Shown here piece by piece: positions 1-13,476 of a stretch of DNA of 64,000 nucleotides. The stretch comes from Symbiodinium natans (Eukaryota > Sar > Dinophyceae > Suessiales > Symbiodiniaceae), in assembly GCA_905221605.1 (NCBI GenBank), contig CAJNDS010002092.1, forward strand, positions 293,428 through 357,427, read 5' to 3'. The translations under genes were made by a program, and so were the position numbers. Position 1 is the stretch's first letter, and every line of letters starts with the position of its first letter. Below the pieces are notes generated by a model. That model was not told the origin of the DNA. It saw only the letters and a list, made by a program, of their open reading frames with translations, and did no database searches.

Positions 1-3000
1 TGAGGCCCAAAGGCATAGCCGCTGGAAGATGAGGCCATAGCACTACGAGGTCTGTTAGGCTTATCTTCGCCCTGGGACCTGTTGAGACATGCTCTTTGAA
101 CTTCTGCTCCGGAAAGTCCTTCTTGCACCCTAGGGTTTCTCTCAAGAAGGCCTCCCCTGAAGGCCCACGAAAGCCTCTGGACTGGTCACAGGGTTTTGGC
201 GTTGGCCGGCGAGTGTTGGGATAAGAGCGGGCCCGTTTGGGACCTGTGCCGGTTGAGCTTGCGGAGGCGCGAGTGAGGTTGAAAAAACCATAGAAAACGG
301 AGGGTAGGTGCCTGAGCTGACTATTCGCACAGCTTTTGCCATAGCCAACCATCGATGTTGTGGACTTATATGACTTATCCGCACTATTACCATCCCCATC
401 GTTTGGACAGCTTGAGGCCCCTATTTAAAATTAGAAAACCTTCTGCTGAAGGAGCAAATCAGCTGCGATGCATGTTTCAACGGCAGGTGGAGCTCTGCAC
501 GGCAGCACGCTGTCGCATCATGGAGGCCGTCAAACAAACTCGCCGGATGAGGCTTCGGAGCACTTGGCCGAATGATTTGAAAGAAGCCGTAGTGGAATTA
601 AACCCTAAACTCGAAACCCAAACCCTAAACCCTAAACTCTAAACCCTAAACCCTAAACCCTAAACCCTAAACCCTAAACCCTAAACCCTAAACCCAGAAG
701 CGACACGTTTGGCTGGGGCACCTGTTACGATCAACTCGCCGACGATGGGGCTCCAACCTTCGGGGGCTTCAGTACTTCGGTGGTTCTCGAAATTAGGGTT
801 CTTTTTCTGGTCCTTACAATAACAGTACCGTAATCATAATATATATATATATATGTATGTGTATATATATATATATGTGCCTTTTTACATATGTATATGT
901 CTATGTATATGTATATGTATATGTATATATATACATATATATATATATTTATTTATTTATTTATTTCTATTATTTGTAAGATTCTGAAAGAGGGATGCCA
1001 CATTGAGAGACCTATCTACTAAGGGCTCCCCAAAGCTAGCAGCCGCTGTGCGTGTCCGAGCTTTCCGCTGAGAACGTTCACGTCCGTGCCGTCATGGGCA
1101 TCAGGCCTCAGACAAACTCGGAGACTCCGACATCGCATGGGCAAGGAGGGACCCCTTGCAGGGGCCCTTAATCTGTGACCCCTATACAACCGACATATAC
1201 TTTACGTAGTCCCTATAGCCCCTAAATAACCTCTAAAATCCCTTAAGGGTCCGTCCTTGAGTCCCTTGATTTAAGAAATCCTAAACCCTACACCCTAAAC
1301 CCTAAACCCGAGAGACCTCATGAATTACGGAAGAGGTCTGCCAACCCAAGGCTTTGGGTTGGCGCCACTGCCGACCAAGCCCCACACACGTTGATCGCTG
1401 GCTTCTTTCTGTCCTGGCAAGGCAGCAATCAGGGGGGGATTCCGGAAGCTAGGGTTGTGCCCTAAACCCTCAACCCTAAACCCTGAACCTTAAAACCCTA
1501 AACCCTAAACCCTGAGCCCTAAACCCTAAACCCTTTTCGGGTCCCTATGAGAAGGATTGTAGTATCTTGGGGTGCAGTAGGGGGATCCCTATTTTGGGAA
1601 ATCAGAGCACAAGATGAATCCTTCACAGCCATGCAAACCATCCCTAAACCCGAAACCCTAAGCCCTAAACCTCTGAACCCTAAAATCTAAGTCCTAAACC
1701 CTAAACCCCTGAACCCTAAACCCTAAACCCCTGAACCCTAAACCCTAAACCCTAAACCCCTGAACCCTGAACATCCCTGAACCCTAAACCCTAAACCCTA
1801 AACCCTAAGTGACCTGACGCATGGCGCCTTCTCACGGATATCCCAGACCTTCCAGCTGCCATCGGAGCTGCAGGAAGCAAAGCTGGACCTTGGAAATACC
1901 CCCCGCATGTCGAACATGTAGAGGGGTTTTAGGGTTTAGGGTTGAGGGTTTAGGGTTTAGGGTCTAGGGATTGGGGTTTAAGGGTTAGGGTTTAGGGTCT
2001 AGGGTCTAGGGTTTAGGGTTTAGGGTTTGGGGTTTAGGATTTAGGCTTTAGGGTTTAGGGTTCAGGGTGTAGGGTTTAGGGTTTAGGGTAACCGTAGACC
2101 GTAGACCCCCAAACGCTTAAACCCTTGAACCCTTTTTGCAACCACCCCTAAACCCCTGAACCCTTCACCCCAATCCCCTAAACCTTTTTGCAGTTGCCAA
2201 AACTGCCCCCAAGCGCAGGCTTTGAGTACTCCCAAACCTAAACCCCCAAAACCCAAAACCCTAATCCTAAACCCTAAACCCTAAACCCTAAACCCTAAAC
2301 CCTAAACCCTAAACCCTAAACCCTAAACCCTAAACCCTAAACCCTAATCAGACCCTAAGTTCCGTCAAAAGAGACGGTGTCTTCAAGGCTAGGCCCGGGG
2401 CTTCTCCCCGGCTCCCAGCTTCTTCCACCTGGGCCCAAGGCGCTTTGAAAAGCGGACCATTTAGGGTTTAGGGTTTAGGGTTTAGGGTTTAGGGTTTGGG
2501 GTTTGGGGTTTAGGGTTTAGGATGTAGGCTTTAGGATTTAGGGTTTAGGGTTTAGGATTTAGGGTTCAGGGTTTAGGGTTTAGGGTTCAGGGTCCGCACT
2601 CTGTTTGACACGTGGGTTCTAGGGTTTCGGGTTTCGGGTTTGGGGTTCAGGGGCTTCGGCTCTCACACTCGCGCAAGGCAGGCAGGGTTCAGGGCTTGGG
2701 GTTCAGGGGTTTAGGGTGTTTAGGGTTTAGGGTTTAGGGGTTTAGGGGTTTAGGGGTTTAGGGGGTTCGGGTCTGCAGGGTCTCCAAACACGAAAAGCAC
2801 TGCAGGTTTAGTGGTTCCCTTTTTGGTCCGTACCCAAATATCAGGCTCTATGAGAATAGGAACCCCAACAGAAACCAGAACTCCCCATGTTTGGGGTTTA
2901 GGGTTTGGGGTTTAGGGTTTAGTTTAGGTGTTTAGGGGGAGCGCCATGTTCCAAGTGTTCCGAGGGCTGGCCAATGACAACGAAGTTCCTGGGCAGAACC

Positions 3001-4090
3001 CTAAACCCTAATTCCTAAACCATAAACCCTAAACCCTAAACCCTAAACCCTAAACTAGGGAGTTGTAAGTTCGAATCGGGCAGCTACATTTGTCTAAGCG
3101 GCTAGAACCCATCGTCAACTCTAGCTGTAAAGTTGGAATGTTCCCGCTTATTCTAACAGTCCTTAATCTTCTTGGACTGTTAGTAAGGGGGAACATCCCA
3201 AGCTGTAAGTCTCGTAGGGAAAACCGATGTATAGCCCCACCTCGAGCCCGACTTATATCGACCCATGAAACCGTCGAAAAAAAAAACGGAGGTCATAGAG
3301 TCAAAAGTTCAAACCCTCCAAGAGCCCGAACCGAAGACAACAAGAGCCACAGTGGACAGCGGGCTTTGAGGATCCACCCTCGGCCTGAACCCTATCTCCG
3401 AACGAGCATGGCAGAGAAACCTTTTCCCCTAAACGCCCTAAACCCTAAACCCTAAGCCCTAGACCCTAAACCCTGAAACCTGCCTTTTGCCACCGGACTC
3501 GCTAAACATCCCCAAGCCGCCCAAGCCCATCCCAAGCGGCAAACACCTCTTGAAGACCCTCCCGGAATTGGGGTTCATGGGGGGTTTCCGAAAATACGGG
3601 TATCCTTTCTCGGGGTCCCCTTTAAAGGGATTCTATCCTATTTGGGGTATAGAGAGGTACCCCTATTTTGGAAAATGCCGTAGGTCGTCTAACGCTGTTT
3701 GACTGGGAAGGGGAGAGAGGGGAGGGGCGGCAAGTCAGGCTTAGGGTGTTGTTTGCCAGCGACGACGACTACTACTGTTGTAAACTTTCCGATGCAACGC
3801 TTCCTTGCCGATTGCATGTAAGCTCCTTAACAGGCACCTAGTGACCTTAAACCCTCAGCCCTAAACCCTAAACCCTAAACCCCCGCTGCTTCAAAGCCCA
3901 GCCGCTGGACGTCCTCGACCGACGACTTGTGCGCCTTGAAGGGCTGATCTGAAGCCACTTTCCAGCCTGTCCGTCTAGTCACGTTAAGTCATGTTCTACT
4001 TGTAGTTGAAGATCCTTACAACAGAGTATATATATATATATGTGAATATATATATATATAGAAAGAGAGAGAGAGAGAAAGAGAGGAGAA

Positions 4091-4135
<45 letters not shown>

Positions 4136-7100
4136 TGTCTCCCTCCCATGATTTGACCATACACAGACATACATTTATACGGCAAATTGCGTGCGAATAT
4201 GTGCGATATACCCCCTCTGCGCTGCAGGGAGGGGGAGGGGGTGGAGGTTGGGTCAAGAAATTCTTGGATAGATAGTGGGTCAAACAAATTCTCGGGTGGG
4301 GCCGGGGGGTGGGGGGGGTTGGGAACTGTCTTAGATTATCAACTTCGTCTGAACAGGGCACTGTTTCAGCTCCACTTCACCTAAATCCTAAACCCTGCAA
4401 CACTTCAAATCCTACAGACTTTAACCCTAAACCCCCTAAACAACCACTGTAGCGGGGCACCGGCCGCATGTGTACAGTTCTGATGGCTTTGGCTGGGTCT
4501 CTCGCAGAGAACCTCTTTCCCCTCACGAGCAGAAAACCGAAGAGGGCGAGAACGCGTGAGGGGAGGAACGACCCGCAATCGAGCAGCAGTACAAGCGATT
4601 GCAGCACCGATTTCACAGTCTTATCGGCGCTGCGGCCTTTGCCCCTCATGCCCCTACCGTCAGTCCCCCGGTAACCGTCATCATCCGTCAAGCCCGCCCA
4701 TGGGGACCCTAAACCCTAAACCCCTAAACCCTAAACCCAACACCCTAAACCCTAAACCCTAACCCTAAACCCTCACCCCTAAACCCTAAACCCCTCTCCG
4801 ATGCACTCGATGCCCACGAGACACTGCGCGAGCAGGATGGCCGGCATCTAGTGTGCATACTGCGCAGAGACGCTTGCCAGTGTCTTCGGCCATGTGTCTA
4901 CACAAAATTCACTATTTAATTCACATATAGTTCACGATTCAATTCACATATAATTCACTATATCATCAAGTAGTGAAACTATTTTTAAGCATCTGGGTGT
5001 TTGAAGCTTAGACCTTTTGGATTGAGGGCTTGGAACTGCCGCCGATGCCTCGGGACGCAAAGAAACGCCAGCATGCATCTCCGTTGCTGCAACTATGTTG
5101 CGACTGCTGCATGTTCTGTCGCAATGAGAACTTGTGCTATGAACTGCACACATTTGCTGCACTCAACAGAGAACTCCCAGTTCTTCTATTGTAGCTGGAC
5201 GACATCTCCTGAGCATTCATTGCTGGCAGGAGTGGTGTCTGCTGTCCCCTCAAGTCCCGAAAACCCCAAACCCTAAACCCGAAACCCTAAACCCTAAAGA
5301 AGATTGCCCAACCTCCAGGTACAGGTTCCGCCATCATGATGAGCGCGTCATTGCCTCCATGCTGCGGCATTGCATGTGCTCTCTATTTAGGCTTATATGT
5401 ATGGTGACGATACTTATAACCTTTCGGGTACTTATAAACCCTACTTACAACTGCCCATGAACCTCCAAGTAAGCTGCGGGTGGGCATTGCCCCCTCCAAG
5501 AAGTAGATCCCTTTAAGGGTTCCGAAGACTGACCCAATAGTAGACTATAGGGTACTATTTGGGGGTTTCCGAAAATATGGGTTCCTTGTTGGGGTCCTTC
5601 TTATACGGGGATCCTACCATCTGGGATCTCTTTGGGAATCCCATATTTTCGTAAAACCCCCATTTGGAGGTTCTACTTTTTGGCTCCTCCCTAAACCCTA
5701 AACCCTAAACCCTAAACCGTAAACCCTAAACCCTAAACCCTAAACCCCAAGCCCTAAGCCCTAAGCCCTAAGCCCTAAACCCTAAACCCTAAACCCTAAA
5801 CCAAGACTCTGGGCTCACACCTCCAGAGAGGAAGCGCCCGGTGTCATGCGGGCTGAAGTCCATGGCGAAACCCTGGGCGGGTTTAGGGTTTAGGGTTTAG
5901 GGTTTAGGGTTTAGGGTTTAGGGTTTGGGGTTTCGGGTTTCGGGTTTAGGGTTTAGGGTATACACAAACAGCCTGCGCGACTTCCCCTCAAACCCTTCTT
6001 GGAGGCTCCTGAACAGTTCGAAGTCGGTTTACAAAGCACAGTATCTGTAGCTATGACACTTTTTAGGGTACTTAGAACCCTGCGTATGCCTGCCCATGAA
6101 CCTCCAAATATCTCAAAACCCTTGTGAAGAACTTCCCCCTAACCCCTAGACCCTAAACCCTAAGCCCTAAACCCTAAACCCTAAACCCTAAACCACTTAG
6201 GGCAGGGGGGAGAAGCGGCTCGCCTCATCTTTGTGCGCCTCACTCGTGAAGATGGGCTTGGCATGAGCGGGCGCCTTGCGTCGCGCGTGACTGGCTGGCT
6301 CTTAGTAGGGAATCAGGGAATGAGGTACCCTAGAAAAACTCACTTAAAGGCTACATATGGGGGCCCTCATTGCCTCAACCCTAAACCCTAAACCCTAGCC
6401 CTAAACCCTAAACCCTAAACCCTAAACCCTAAACCCTAAACCCCAAACCCCAAACCCCAAACCCTTCCCTAAGAACCAGGGGAGTGAGCTCAGGATCCCG
6501 GGGCTCTCGGGCCGGCGGGTGGCGGAGCCTTGTCGCCGCTTTTGTCCAGCGCTTTCCGATGGGCTTCTAGGTTCCACCTTGGGGCATCAGGGTTTAGGGT
6601 TTAGGGTTTAGGGTTTAGGGTTTAGGGTTTAGGGTTTAGGGTTTCGGCTTTAGGCTTTAGGCTTTAGGCTTTAGGCTTTAGGCTTTAGGCTTTAGGCTTT
6701 AGGCTTTAGGCTTTAGGCTTTAGGCTTTAGGCTTTAGGCTTTAGGCTTTAGGCTTTAGGCTTTAGGCTGTAGGCTTTAGGCTTTAGGCTTTAGGCTTTAG
6801 GCTTTAGGCTTTAGGCTTTAGGCTTTAGGCTTTAGGCTTTAGGCTTTAGGCTTTAGGCTTTAGGCTTTAGGCTTTAGGCTTTAGGCTTTAGGCTTTAGGC
6901 TTTAGGCTTTAGGCTTTAGGCTTTAGGCTTTAGGCTTTAGGCTTTAGCTTGGGGCTCATGGAGATGAAAAGAGACATCCGAGGGTCCAAAAGACAGGGAC
7001 CCAGACAAGACCAGAGCTTGTTGTGCCACAGCTTCTGCTTTTTCGAGTGCTAAGGACCTCGCATGTGCACCTTGCCGGTATCCTCGGCTGTTAAATCTCC

Positions 7101-10100
7101 GAAACGGGGGACACTCAACTTAGACTTTCGCACCCTAAACCCTAAACCCTAAACCCTAAACCCTAATCCTTTTTGAGCCCAGGCTCTCTGAGGTGAACTG
7201 AAACCTTACTTGGAGGTTCGTGCGTAGCTAAACATAGGGCTCTAAGTACGGGGCGAGGTGCCTCGGGTACATTATAGTATATTTAGTGCGCAGGTGTGTA
7301 ACGCATGGTACGAAACCGGAAAGACAGCCGTGAACTATGGCCGGTTGTAGAATATAGTCTGTTCTCGTCCACTATAGTAGATTTAATGATGGACTCATAA
7401 TACGGTTTTTCATGCATGCATAGTTCATATCGTTAGAATTGTAATTTTCATGGTGTCACATATCATAATACACTCAAATCAAAAGCTTAAGAGGCTTGTC
7501 ATGCTACTGGTATCATATATCAGAAGATACTTATACCATACCAAAACCCCGACCCCAAAAACAAAAAAAAGGATAATCCTTATATTACCCCTATAAGGAA
7601 GAACAACTTTCTGTTTTGTGGGGGTTCTTGAGCAAATAGTCGGGCTTAACCCTTTTGCAGCTAAACGCTAAGCTCTTCGTAAGTACGGACTCTAAACCCT
7701 AAACACGAAGCCCTCACCCTAAACCCTAAACCCTAAACCCTAAACCCTAAACCCTAAACCCTAAACCCTAAACCCTAAACCCTAAACCCTAAACCCTAAA
7801 CCCTAAACCCTAAACCCTAAACCCTAAACCCTAACTCGCTCACGTGGCCGAGCCACGGCCCAGGTTGCCACGATGTGCCCCGCTTGCGGCATGGCGCGGA
7901 CCTGGGATTCCGGGGTCGGTTTAGGGTTTAGGGTTTAGGGAGAAGGGTTGAGGGTTTAGGGTTTAGGGTTTGGGGTTTAGGGTTTAGGGTTTAGGGTTTA
8001 GGGTCTAGGGTTTAGGGTTTGGGATTTAGGATTTAGGGTTTAGGATTTTAGGGTCTTAGGGTTTAGGGTTTTTTTGGGGGGTTTTAAGGTGTTTTTGGGT
8101 TTCTGGCTTTAAGGTTTGTTGGTTTCCAGCTGTTGCTCGCCTGCAAGTTGAAGCTTTTCCTTGCGCATGTTGTGGACCAGGTGGCCTCCGGGCTTGCTCT
8201 TACTTGGAGGTTCATGGTACTTAGTAACCGATTACAACTGTACTTATAAGTGTACGTATAACCATATTAAGGCACTTAAAGGGCTTATAAGTGGGTTATA
8301 AGTACAGTTATAGTAGAAAAGAAAAGTATGTCAGTCCGCACACCTCCTCACTCACCTCCAAGGAAGTGCCGATCTCTGCGACAAAAGCACGTCTTTAGGG
8401 GATCCAAGGTTCTACCCCTAAGTTTGCACCCCTGCGTTCTGGGATTCACATGCCCATAGAAAGGTTCTACTGGAGGAACTTTCGAGGGGTACGCCCTCAG
8501 AGGCACAACCCTGGAGCCGTTGACAAGCTCAAGATCCAGCTGAGAGCTCAGAACCCAAGAGCTCAAAGATGTCAACAAGGTTCAGGGTTTAGGGTTTAGG
8601 GTTAGGGCTTAGGGTTCAGGGTTCAGGGTTTAGGGTTCAGGGTTCAGGGATTAGGGTTTAGGGTTTAGGGTTTAGGGTTTGGGCCAATGCCAGAAAGTTT
8701 GCTTAATCATGGAACCATCGAACACGCCCAAAACAGCGTAGGCCCAGCAACGACGCTGGCTGCAGCAATAACTTCGGCCATGCTGGCACTTCACTACGCC
8801 AAGACAAACCGAAGCCCCAAAAAGGCGCATGAGCTTGCAAAACGGAGCACTCTCAACGGTCAGTACACGTGGTTTTGGGTTTGGGGTTTCAGCCTGTATG
8901 GGTTTGCAATGGTTTGGGTCTTGGGCGTGGGAGTGTGGGATTTTCGGATGCCGCGGAAAAGCACTGGATCAGGACAGCAAAGCAGTCGGCACCAGAGGGC
9001 CGGAAGTGCGCCAGCATCTGAGCACGAGGCCCGATTCACGCCACCAGGGTGGGGAGTTGTCTTTGACCTTTGCGGAAGCTAACTGATAGTCTGGCTCCTA
9101 AACCCTAAACCCTAAACCCTAAACCCTAAACCCTAAACCCTAAACCCTAAACCCTAAACCCCTAAACCCTAAACCCAAAACCCAAGTAAGCGAACCGATA
9201 GTCTGGCTCTGAGATCTGATGACATGCCTGTCTCCCTGCCGAAAGCTGCGCCTTGCTCCCACCAGCGTGTTGCACAGTCGCAAGTTCCTTGTGGTTCCAC
9301 ATTTTCCCGCGGCACGTCCGCACGAGCTCTCCTTACACAGAGCCTTAAACGGATTTGCAAGTTGGAGGGCAATCTTCCATTTGCAGATCTTGTGGTTTGG
9401 GTTTGGGGCCGCCCTAAACCCGAATCAACCCTAAACCCCACTGCCGCTAAACAAACGGCTAGGTTTCAGACTCCAGTGCCGCCTCGTGCTCATCCTCGCT
9501 GTCCTTGCCGTGGAAGCCAAAAAAAACAAAAGTTCACCACGCGCGTTTCGCAACAGGAACTCCTGGGGTCATCTTTTTCGTCTTCAAGATGAACTCGGCT
9601 CAACTTGCTAAGGGGTTCCTACTTAAAGGATCAGGGGGCTTAGCAAGTAGGGTTATGACTAGGGCAACTATAGTCACAACTACTTACAACCCCGGTTAAG
9701 ATGATCCTTCTCAAGTAGTGCCACTTTCGGTGACAAGTTCTGCGCTGCGCAGTCCTCCTCTTCCTCGCTCTCGTCCTCATCATCCTGCAGAATGCCCGGC
9801 TTGCTACGCAGCTACGAAACCCCAAACCCCAAACCCCAAACCCCAAACCCTAAACCCTAAACCCTAAACCCTATTAGGGAAACCCTAAACCCCAAACCGA
9901 ATCAAGGCCCTGCCAGGTGGCTCCGGCTGCCTCCTTGCCATCCTTGGAGGTTTTGTAGAGCTTGTGCCTTGGCTTAGGTAGGGTTTTGGGTTTAGGGTTG
10001 AGGGTTTAGGGTTTAGGGTTTAGGGTTTTTGGGTTTAGGGTTGAGGGTTGAGGGTTGAGGGTCGAGGGTTGAGGGTTGAGGGTTGAGGGTTTGGGGCTCT

Positions 10101-10929
10101 GTAGCAGGGGCACTCGATCAAAGGTGGGAGTTCCCTTTTTGACATTTCCGCTCTGCCTGCACAGAACGCTAAGCATCCGGCCACTTCATCATATAAAGCC
10201 GGTTGTCCTGCAGCACGCCATCCGAGCTTGCGGGGGGAGGGGGGGGATAGACTTCCTCTTAGCTTGCAGTGGAGGGTTGAGGGCTAGGAGGGGTTTCAAG
10301 TTGCAAGTTTCGCACGTGCAATGCGTGGGTCATGCCTGCTGGGTCCATCAGCTTAGGGCTTTGGTCACAAGAAAGTGTGGGATGTCCTCTGTTTTCGAAG
10401 CCTGCGATCCAGCCACCACGTACGCGGTCATGGGATAGGAAGTGCCTTGCCGAGAAACCCAGCCACCCTGCAACCCGTCCAAACATCACCCAAACATCCT
10501 TTTTTGCTGCAAGGACTTAGGGCGGCACGTCCGCTTTTAGTTCTCTGAACCCTGAGTTCCGTTTGAAATAAAGCAACAACATACATCTCCAAACCCGAAT
10601 ATTCTGTCATATTGGGTTTAGGGTTGAAGGTTTGGGGTTTGGGTTTTGGGTTTAGGGTTTAGGGTTTAGGGTTTAGGGTTTAGGGTTTAGGGTTTAGGGT
10701 TTAGGGTTTAGGGTTTAGGGTTTAGGGTTTAGGGTTTAGGGCCCTGATACCACGTAATGCCCTGAGCCCTGGGTTCCCGGCGCTGCGCCCCGAGGTCGTC
10801 GCGCACCACGTCCAAGGAGAGGCAGGGCCACCTTGGGCTCAAATTAGTGGACGGAGTTGCTGCGGGTAAGCCGGCACAATCTGGATACATATATATATAT
10901 ATATATATACCTATCTATCTACGTTTTTC

Positions 10930-10977
<48 letters not shown>

Positions 10978-12923
10978 TTGTGCTTTTGTTTCTGTGTTTT
11001 GTTCATATTTATATTTATGTTTATAATTGTGTATATACATTTTTTATGAATTTATTTATTTTCTTATCTATTTATCATCGTTTATCTGCTTCATTCTTTA
11101 TCTATTTATTGATATTTGTTCATATTTGTCTATTGCATACGTAGCAAACACATGCTTATCTGATTTATCACGGTAGCTTGCTTCAAGGTCCTATTTCCAT
11201 CCTGCTGCAAGGTCCTAAACCTCAAACCCTGATGCTACGAAGCTCCAAGTTTCTTCACCGCATCCCAGAGGTCTCCAGCACAGGTCTTCTTGAGACTCGC
11301 TGGCATTAGGGCTTCTTCTTTCTCTGGAGGGGAGAGGGGCGGGAGCGGGTGGAGCAAAACCAAAACCAAACAAACCAACAAACAAACAACAAACAAACAA
11401 AAGCTCCTGATAAAACTAAGCCCTAAACCCTAAACCCTAAACCCGAAACCCTAAACCCTAAACCGTGAACAAAAAAAACAAACTGAACCCTAAAGTCTCC
11501 TCATTCCAGGAAGCCCTGGAGGGCCGAAGGCCCTGCTTCCCTCCTAAACCCTAAACACTAACACTAAACCCTAAACCCTAAACCCTAAACCCTAAACCCT
11601 AAACCCCAAACCCTAAACCCTAAACCTTAAACCCCAAACCCTAAACCCTAAACCCTAAATGCCCCCCCCCCCCCCCCCCTCCAGGCGCCGGAACTCGACT
11701 TGGGCACGGTGGAGCATGTCGTATGTCCCAGGCCTTCGAGACTTCGGGTCCCCAGATAAGCCTCTGAGGGTTTAGGGTTTCGGGTTTAGGGTTCGGGTTT
11801 GGGTTTCGGTACACTTCTCGATTTGTGCGTTTGGGGTTTGGGGTTTGGGGGTTTGGGGTTTTGGGGTTTGGGGTTTAGGGTTGCAGGGTATAAGGGAGAT
11901 AAGGTACCGAGTTCCCCACTACTGAGAATCGATCGGTGCCTCTACTCGAAAGGCGAGGCCCCTGAGTCCTAGGTAGGCGTCTCTATCTTCCTACTATTTG
12001 CTTACGAACCCCAAAAGAATAAAAAAATCATAAACCCTATATTACCCTTAGTAAGGAGGAACATGTTTTACATTTTTCGGGTTCTCAAGCAACTAGTAGC
12101 TTCTGGCCACATTCACGCGGATTGTCGGGGGCGGGGGGTCTCATGGCCTCCGCTACGCTTGGCCAGGTGCCTCTGTGCTGAAATTGCTTTTGGGCAACTT
12201 ACATTAAGTTACACGTGCTGAGGTAAAAAAAAATGATACCCTGATGCCGGCAACTCAAACTAAGCTCCTTCTCTACACGGTCTGAGACCCCCTACTAATT
12301 GCTTAAGAACCCCGAAAAAATGTAAAACATGTTCCTCCTTATTAAGGGTAATGTAGGGTTTATCCCCCTAAACCCTAAACCCTAAACCCTAAACCCTAAA
12401 CCCTAAACCCTAAACCCTAAACCCTAAACCCTAATATCCTGGGTCCGTTTTAGCTACGGCGGCCAGAAGCAGAAGGTTCATGTCAAGTCTGCGGGAAAAG
12501 TCGTCGGCAGGTTTCGAGTCTTGAGGGTTTAAGACTTTCTACGAATTGCTTCAGAACCTCCGAAAAAAAAAATACTCTTCCTGATAAGGGCAAGAGGGGG
12601 ATTATCATTGTTGAGTTTTCGTGGGGTTCTTAAGCAAATAGTAGCTTAAGATCTGGGGTCCCCAAACCCTAAACCCTAAACCCTAAACCCTAAACCCTAA
12701 ACCCCTAAACCCCTAAACCCCTAAACCCCTAAACCCTAAACGCCCTCTGAGAGTAGCAAGAGTCGTCGAGGGCAGCGCTCCACGTCAAGCTGCTCCCCAT
12801 CCTCGATGACGTCGACGCCCGGCCTCATAATTACAGCCACACCGGCCCGTTAGTACTTTTCAGCTTTAGGGGGTTAGGGGTTTAGGGTTTAGGGTTGAGG
12901 GTTTAGGGTTTGGGGTTTAGGGT

Positions 12924-12969
<46 letters not shown>

Positions 12970-13377
12970 GGTTTAGGGTTGAGGGTTTAGGGTTCAAAGT
13001 TCCACCGCAGCTGCCTCCAGACCATCTTGGGCCCTTCATCCTCTTCCTCCTCGTCGTTCTCGTTCTCCTGTTTCCGCATGTAGCAAAAGGAACGCATTTC
13101 GGGTTTGGTCTTCTTTGGCAACCCACTTACATAGATCTGCACCACACACAAAGCCACACTGCGGGGCGCAGGGATTGAAATCGGCAGTCTTCTTGCTCAA
13201 GAGCCCTTTCGACCTTTCGATGCCGCCCACACCCCACATCAACCGTTAAGAGCAACATGAGAGAGGGCAATACCATGAACCCAGGCTCAAGAGAGGCTCG
13301 CCACTACTAAGTCAAAAATCCCAACACAGAACGTAGTCGCACAGACACACATGACTCACATGACTGACTGACTGACA

Positions 13378-13476
<99 letters not shown>

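Noticed and set aside
3055-3095. tRNA T-arm-like string GTTCGAATCGG
   Set aside because: No acceptor stem, D arm or anticodon arm could be paired around it.
3979-4384. Arg/Glu- and Ser/Leu-rich open frames
   Set aside because: Produced by the GA and TA tracts at 4030-4135.
8348-8578. Minus-strand island with VDIFELLGSELSAG
   Set aside because: Lies inside the GRWD1 intron 7902-9030, whose flanking exons join directly (GGVNR to VRAMPQ); no phase-fitting use found.
13382-13474. CRISPR-like or satellite array
   Set aside because: Simple CA dinucleotide repeat with no spacers.
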